From Diphasiastrum complanatum (taxonomy: Eukaryota; Streptophyta; Lycopodiopsida; Lycopodiales; Lycopodiaceae), in contig CM055102.1 of NCBI GenBank assembly GCA_029204225.1, positions 3,714,827 to 3,778,826 on the forward strand: 64,000 bases of DNA, in the 5' to 3' direction. Positions 58,690-64,000 of the stretch are shown one piece after another. Both the position numbers and the translations under genes were made by a program. Under the pieces are notes generated by a model, which was given only the letters and a program-made list of their open reading frames with translations, was not told the DNA's origin and ran no database searches. Numbering within the stretch: position 1 is the first letter of the stretch; each line of letters begins with the position of its first letter.

Positions 58690-60076
58690 TTGGAACTATC
58701 TAGCAAACTAACTAGACCTGAGGGGTGGAGAAATATCGTTGTTCATCAAATAGTTTTCCTTGATATTGAAAATGTTCTAAAATACATTATTCGATTCTAT
58801 AAACTAGACGAATATCAAGTAAATGGAAAGATCATTATTGTAATAAAATTGGATGAATCTGAAATCATCAAGGGTCAGAAGTTGGAATGTGTGAGTGTCA
58901 CTTTGATGAACAAAATTTCAGATACTGATGATCGAACGTTTAGTGTTCAATCGAAAAATCACAAATGGTGGTTGGCGGCATTCCAGGTATACATTTCAAT
59001 TTTCATTTAGAATATCTATATTAACAATTCATACCTTGCCAGTTTTTATTGACATGTCACGCATTACTTGTTTCTCTACAGGTCTTGAAAGAGGACCATA
59101 AAATACTATCATGGATATTTTCAAAAACAAATTATGGCGAGATTATAAAGAGACATTTGGAGGGTGAGAAATTTACAATAGAAAACCATGGAAGTTATCA
59201 CATTCAATGGCACCTTGTAGGGGATTTGAAAACATTAAAATGTATTTATAATGTCTCTCATGGGGCAACATCAATGCATCCATGTCTTTATTGCATGAAG
59301 GATTGCTACATTATGAATTTGGAACGATCAACAAGCACTGGCCCAACACGAGAAGCTGAAGATCCAAATATGAAAAGTGTTCTGCCAATTCCATTAAAAT
59401 ATGTTCACATATGCACATTGCATGCTGAGGTTCGTATTATTGAAAAACTAATTTACCTGCATATTCTACTAGCATGGAATCATAAACCAGAGTCAGTGGC
59501 TAAAGCAGCAATTAGGAGGTTGGAAATAGTTTTGTCAAATGCAGGACTACATAAAGGGAATGTCACAATTAAAAAAAGTGACAGACTCTCAGGGAAAAAA
59601 GGAAACGTTCCTAATAAGCCATCAATTGGAGGTGCTAAACAAGAAGATTCTTATCGAATCACACATGCAAAGAATCAAGTGTCAGATACAAAATTTGGAG
59701 AGAAATTGTTCAAGCCACACGAACATTGGAAGGAAGTAATCGAGTGGAAAAGGGACAAGTGTGGACCAACTTAGAAGAACTCATAGGTGTTATCAGAAAA
59801 GAAAACCTATCATTAGAAGATATGAGGACTTTGCAAAATCATTGCACCACATTTGTAAAATCTGTACATGATTGTTGGGAAAAAGACAACGTTACTCATT
59901 ACATGGTGCTAATCTATATCATTATCTGGTACTTTTCTCATTCAAGCTTATATTCTTTTCTACTGATGTAACTAATCAAAACTATTGTTTGCAGCACATC
60001 CTTCTTCATCATGCAACTTATTTTGCAAAGGAATATGAGAGCTTAGGTATCTGGTCATCGCAAGGTATGGAGGGTA
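58690..60076 (+). pseudogene. Relic resembling RAG1/Transib-type transposase, with introns
   Basis: Three exons are visible: about 58690-58986, 59082-59928 and 59995-60076, with GT-AG introns of 95 and 66 bases. In order the frame shows IIVIKLDESEI with an Asp, HLVGDLKTLKCIYN, a Cys pair in HPCLYCMKDC, CTLHAEVRIIEKL, the KKSDRLSGKKGN basic segment, a helical tail region and [12 protein letters not shown]. This order resembles the RNase-H-fold core of RAG1 and Transib transposases: first Asp, zinc-binding pair, second acidic residue, final Gly-x-Glu after Ile/Ala-Trp. That resemblance is from memory and unproven. Frameshifts near 59745 and 59905 make it dead. It is cut off directly after the last motif by a gypsy relic on the other strand. 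Confidence 0.5.
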
Positions 60077-62050
60077 TAAATACCGTGTTCCACCCAAGCG
60101 ATCTAGAAGGTCATCCATCCTGGGTAATTGATATTTATTTTTGATAGTCACTTTATTAAGACCCTTGTAATCCACACACATCTGGAAACCTCCATCTTTC
60201 TTCGCTTTAAGAAGAACATGAGTGCCCCATGGTGATTTACTAGGTTGTATATGCCCATTCTCAGATAGTTTTCTATTTGATTTGAAATCTCTGTCTCCTC
60301 TTTCTGAGAGAACCTATAAGGTTGTCTAGAGACAGGTTGACTTCTTGGAATTAACTCAATCATGTGGTCTACTGACCTAGACGGTGATAAACCATGAGAT
60401 GATTCAGATGGAAAAACATCCCTTAATTCATTTATGATTTGTTCTTTCATTGCTTATTCATTATTTAAATTTACTGAGTTAAGAATTATTGAGAATTCAC
60501 AACCATTTAGATTCATTTCAGGAACATCCACAACTGGAATAGCACATATTGAAAAAACTTCATACTCAGAATAATCCAATGTCTCCATTTCATTAACTGT
60601 AGAAATCTGATCCAACGGACGTACAAAATTACTGTCAAATAATGTAACTACCTTATCACCCTCCTTGAAAGTGAGAACATGCTTCTAAAAATCAATTAAC
60701 AAAGAAGGCGATTTACTAAATAACCATTCGTAACCTAAGATTAAATCAGTACGAGCTAGGTCTAAAACATGAAAATTAACTAATTTTGTGTGTCCTTGCA
60801 TCAAAACTGGGAGCTTCGGGACTTTCACGTTCCAAGTCTCCAACTCTGCTCCTGAAGCTAGATAAACTTTATATCTATGATTACTGGCTTCAGTTTCCAA
60901 GCTGAGTTTCTGCACAAGACGAGAATTAATAAAATTATGAGTTGAATCACTGTCCAATAAAATACTCACTTCTTGATCTTTAACTATGCCAATTAAGCGG
61001 AAAAGTTCATTAGGCAAGAAAGAAATAGTACTAAAAGAACATTCACACTCACAATCAGTCAAGTTAATTTCCAGAGTCTTACCATTGCCTCTTGGGATTT
61101 CAATCATGTGAGCAGACACTTTCTTCCTTTCTGGACAAAATTTCATCATATGTTCAGGCTTCTTACAGACAAAACATAAGTTCTCTTTCTTGGCCTTTTC
61201 CCGGGACATAGATTTCTTGAATCTCTTTCTCTTTGGCTTCCTGGTTTCCGATGCTGCTTGATCTAATTCGTCAAAATATTTTGCTTGGTCTGGACCGCGC
61301 TTCTTACCCTTCTTGGTTTTCAAAGTGATTGGAATTTGCGCAAACTGCTTCCTGGATGTCACCACTGTGGAATTATATGCTTTCGCAATCTGAAACGCAT
61401 CCTCGAGGTTTTGAAGCACATTTCGCCTACATTCATTCTGATAGTTGGTTGGCAAACCTAGGACAAACCTAGGACAAACTGCCAAAGTGCCAACTTCGCA
61501 TCAAATGATGGAACCCTATTACATAGGTCTATGAATTCTTGGATGTAAGAGTCTAAACTCTTTATACCCATCTTGCAGTTCATGAACTTCCGGACGTCAT
61601 CAGCAACTACGAAAGCTTTCTTGAAAACTTTCTCAAACGCATCCCAAGTAGTTGGCTTCACCGGTAAATCTTGCCACCACGATGACGCTTTGTCGCGTAA
61701 GAACAACACGACACTTTCAATTTTCTTCTTATCAGGAACACCGTGCAGATTGAAGTAACTACTTCACTTGGCCAGCCAGTCCGACCTCAAGTTTCTTCTC
61801 CTTCTTCACCTCCGCATAAACCTCCGGTTGAAAACCGAGATTGGGTGAAGACATCAATTTGACTTGATTCAATAGAACCTCCGTTTGTTGATCTCTCATC
61901 TGATTACAATTATTCATATCATTGATCACCGTACTCAGCTGTTGACAAATCACCATATAAGATGGCGCACCTGGATTCGCAGCTTGATTTAAAGTTTCCA
62001 TCTCGATATATCTATCTTGGAAATTATTAAATTTAGTTAATATCAAATTA
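60077..62050 (-). pseudogene. Ty3/gypsy relic F: gag, protease, RT start (minus strand)
   Basis: Reading leftward from 62046: a 95-residue N-terminal gag frame (MILTKFNNFQDRY...), gag core LFLRDKASSWWQDLPVKP (about 61700), zinc knuckle CFVCKKPEHMMKFC at 61135-61176, protease with LLDSDSTHNFI near 60950 (Gly of the D-S-G site is Asp), LILGYEWL (about 60730), then RT start VDHMIELIP (about 60365) and [20 protein letters not shown] to DRLGGTRY at about 60078. Stops and frameshifts lie between domains. The rest of RT, RNase H and integrase are missing; the sequence stops against the RAG1-like relic. Confidence 0.88.
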
Positions 62051-63050
62051 ACTCATAGTGAAGTACAATTGACCAAAAAATTGACTGAAATTGACTCTAG
62101 CATGGTCAAATCACTATTTTTAATCAATTTCACAGATATTACGAGAAACTAGAAAAAACTAAAAACTTGAGTGTAACGCACTTTTAGTTTTTTTTTTTTT
62201 AAATATTTTACATTTTCTAAAAATTCGTAAAAAACCACTATCAATTATTAAGCAATCGAAATCGAAAATTCGATCCACAGTTCGATTCTTAAATTTACTT
62301 CATTAATATCCCTCAGGCATGCACTACATGCGACATTAAACTGATTTTTCACATATACGAAATTTTACGTAAAAACAAGTTCTACGAAAATTGTCAGCTA
62401 TAAAACCCAATTTTGTATCTAATAGTCAAAGTTCATGCGTATAACCACTCAAAATAGATCTAAACCACTTATGCATGTCAGAATCACTCTGAAATTCAAC
62501 ATGCAAATATTCCATCCAGGCCCAGTACCTCAAAATAGGAAATTGACATGCATGCAATCAGAACAATTGGAAATTCTACCAATTTTGCTCACAAAATTGC
62601 AAAACTTCAGATGATCATATCTTTGGCTACAGAACACCAAATTGGGTGTTATAAAGCTCAGTACAGGGGGAGACCTAGTGAACACGATACTTGCCATGTC
62701 AGCCTTCCACCTAGGATTCACACATGCGAGTTCAGAACAACCAAATAACCTGTAGGAGGGTGCACTTTTTCAAGCCCAATTAGCCTAAAAACTTGCAAAC
62801 ACTCAACCAAGCCTAAAAGTGATGACCCAAATAGTCTTAAATGGTCTCTAAGAGTTCCATGAAGCCTTCATACAGATCCTATGAAGCAATGTGGGTTGAA
62901 AACCATGAATTCTTGATTTCTAGAAGTCAAAATTGCTACAAACTTGATGGAATTAAAACATAAGCCTCTACCCATCAATTTACAGGTCTGATAGCTTGTT
63001 GGAAAGGTAAAAAGGAATACAAATCATGTTGTAAAAAATCTAGAATGGCC
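62051..63050. other. Stretch without identified genes, possibly old gypsy flank
   Basis: Lies upstream of gypsy relic F on its sense strand, so it may contain leader or LTR sequence, but no second copy is in the window to prove an LTR. No gene recognised. Confidence 0.4.
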
Positions 63051-63055
63051 CCCTT

Positions 63056-63353
63056 ATGGATTTAGAGACATTATTGTTTGTTTGTTGTAATTTTTCAAAG
63101 AGTTCAAAGTTGATAGCATGGAGGAATCATCTCAATTACATTCTATGTGATTCTTCATGGCATATTGAAGTGATATGTCAAAACTTTGAAAGGGAGCAAG
63201 TCATAGCAAAGGAGGTGGAGCTTCATCATGTTTCTTCAAGGGAATGTCTAGCTGATAGCTTCACCAAAGCATTGGGAAAGGACCTGTTCATGAAGCATAG
63301 GACTTCACTTGGAATGTTATCAAAGTCTATGTTAAAACTAGTTGAAGAGGGAG
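63056..63353 (+). pseudogene. Ty1/copia relic H: end of RNase H
   Basis: From about 63150 the frame reads HIEVICQNFEREQVIAKEVE, then LHHVSSRECLADSFTKALGK and the FMKHRTSLGM ending, the last part of copia RNase H. A purine-rich tract (TTGAAGAGGGAG, about 63342-63353) follows. The upstream domains are missing. Confidence 0.85.
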
Positions 63354-64000
63354 TGTGAGAAATTCAACTAGTTTAGTCATATTTGTTACATTTGTTTATA
63401 TGGCATTTGAGGCCAATTTCATATTAGACTTAGAGTTTGACTTTTCAAAGTTATGTTAGTCTAAAAGCATTTGAATAAACACTTTTTGAAAGTGTGAGAA
63501 ACTTTAGAAGTCGAGTTTTAGTAGATTCAAATTTGAATGTTGGATACATTGAATCTAGTCCTAAAAATAACAGGGTTTTCATCATGGGGGGAAACCAAGT
63601 GGCAATTTAGGTTTTGGACCTGCTATAAAGGATGTAGCTCATGGAAAGAGAAGAAATTCTCTCTCTCTTATCACATTCATGCTTATACATGGTTCTCTTG
63701 GGTTCTACAATCCATTGGTGGACTATACTTGATATATCTTGCAATTCTATGTGTAGAATGATCATTAATTGCTATTTTTAGATCCACACGTGTGAAATAC
63801 AATAGTTAACTATAATTGTACAGAAAGCAACATTATTTTATGTTTTGGTTCATGTTCTATCAAGATGCAGTAGAGTTTGCATCTCATTCTTAGACTAGAT
63901 GCTGATTTTTCTACATTGGCAAGATTGGTGATATGTTTTCTTTCTAACCCAAGATCATTTTATAAATTTAGATCTTTATTGATATAAAATCTTTCACAAC
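63354..64000 (+). repeat. 3' LTR of copia H (continues to or past the window edge)
   Basis: The LTR starts TGTGAGAAATTCAAC right after the polypurine tract. A TATAAAGG sequence lies near 63625. No matching 5' LTR is inside the window, so its right end is unknown. Confidence 0.65.

Overview
This window is nuclear DNA of a land plant. The evidence is a plant-type TIM22 gene with GT-AG introns, one of them about 14.7 kb long, together with plant-style Ty1/copia and Ty3/gypsy retrotransposons, a LINE and many long (TC)n/(GA)n arrays. The long intron and dense, old repeat content suggest a large-genome lineage such as a seed-free vascular plant or gymnosperm. That is inference; no sequence here fixes the species.

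Layout. Positions 1-12130 are nested copia remains. An older copia (gag zinc knuckle, protease and integrase at 1690-3635; RT and RNase H at 9244-10777; 3' LTR from 10789) is split by a 5.6-kb non-coding LTR element at 3636-9238. That element has 469/472-bp LTRs, unusual AGT...ACT ends, a GCAAG target duplication, a primer-binding-like site and a polypurine tract. Positions 12130-15500 hold a 470-bp minisatellite and weaker repeats. Positions 15504-32490 are the TIM22 gene: a tandemly duplicated core promoter with a G-box and TATA-like box, a TC-rich leader, three clustered exons, a 14.7-kb intron loaded with transposons and hairpins, and a last exon at 32405-32490. Positions 33505-38355 contain a duplicated 570-bp segment, a minus-strand copia relic and a miniature LTR element. 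Positions 40060-41240 carry the minus-strand relic of a beta-class amino-methyltransferase (N4-cytosine/N6-adenine type). Positions 41650-46200 hold copia and gypsy scraps and minisatellites. Positions 48505-51070 are a field of diverged tandem duplications. Positions 51416-54700 hold the second likely functional gene, a minus-strand Cys-rich conserved plant protein with a probable 5'-UTR intron and a G-box-rich upstream region. Positions 56700-57440 are a copia scrap. Positions 58690-60076 are an intron-containing relic resembling RAG1/Transib-type transposases, cut off by a gypsy relic (60077-62050). A copia 3' end and its LTR close the window (63056-64000).

Only TIM22 and the Cys-rich gene look intact. 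TIM22 would act in carrier-protein insertion at the mitochondrial inner membrane. The role of the Cys-rich protein cannot be read from sequence. Nothing suggests that the genes form a common pathway. The most unusual contents are the methyltransferase relic, the RAG1-like relic, the non-canonical LTR element, the long hairpin and the palindrome-rich segments in the TIM22 intron.
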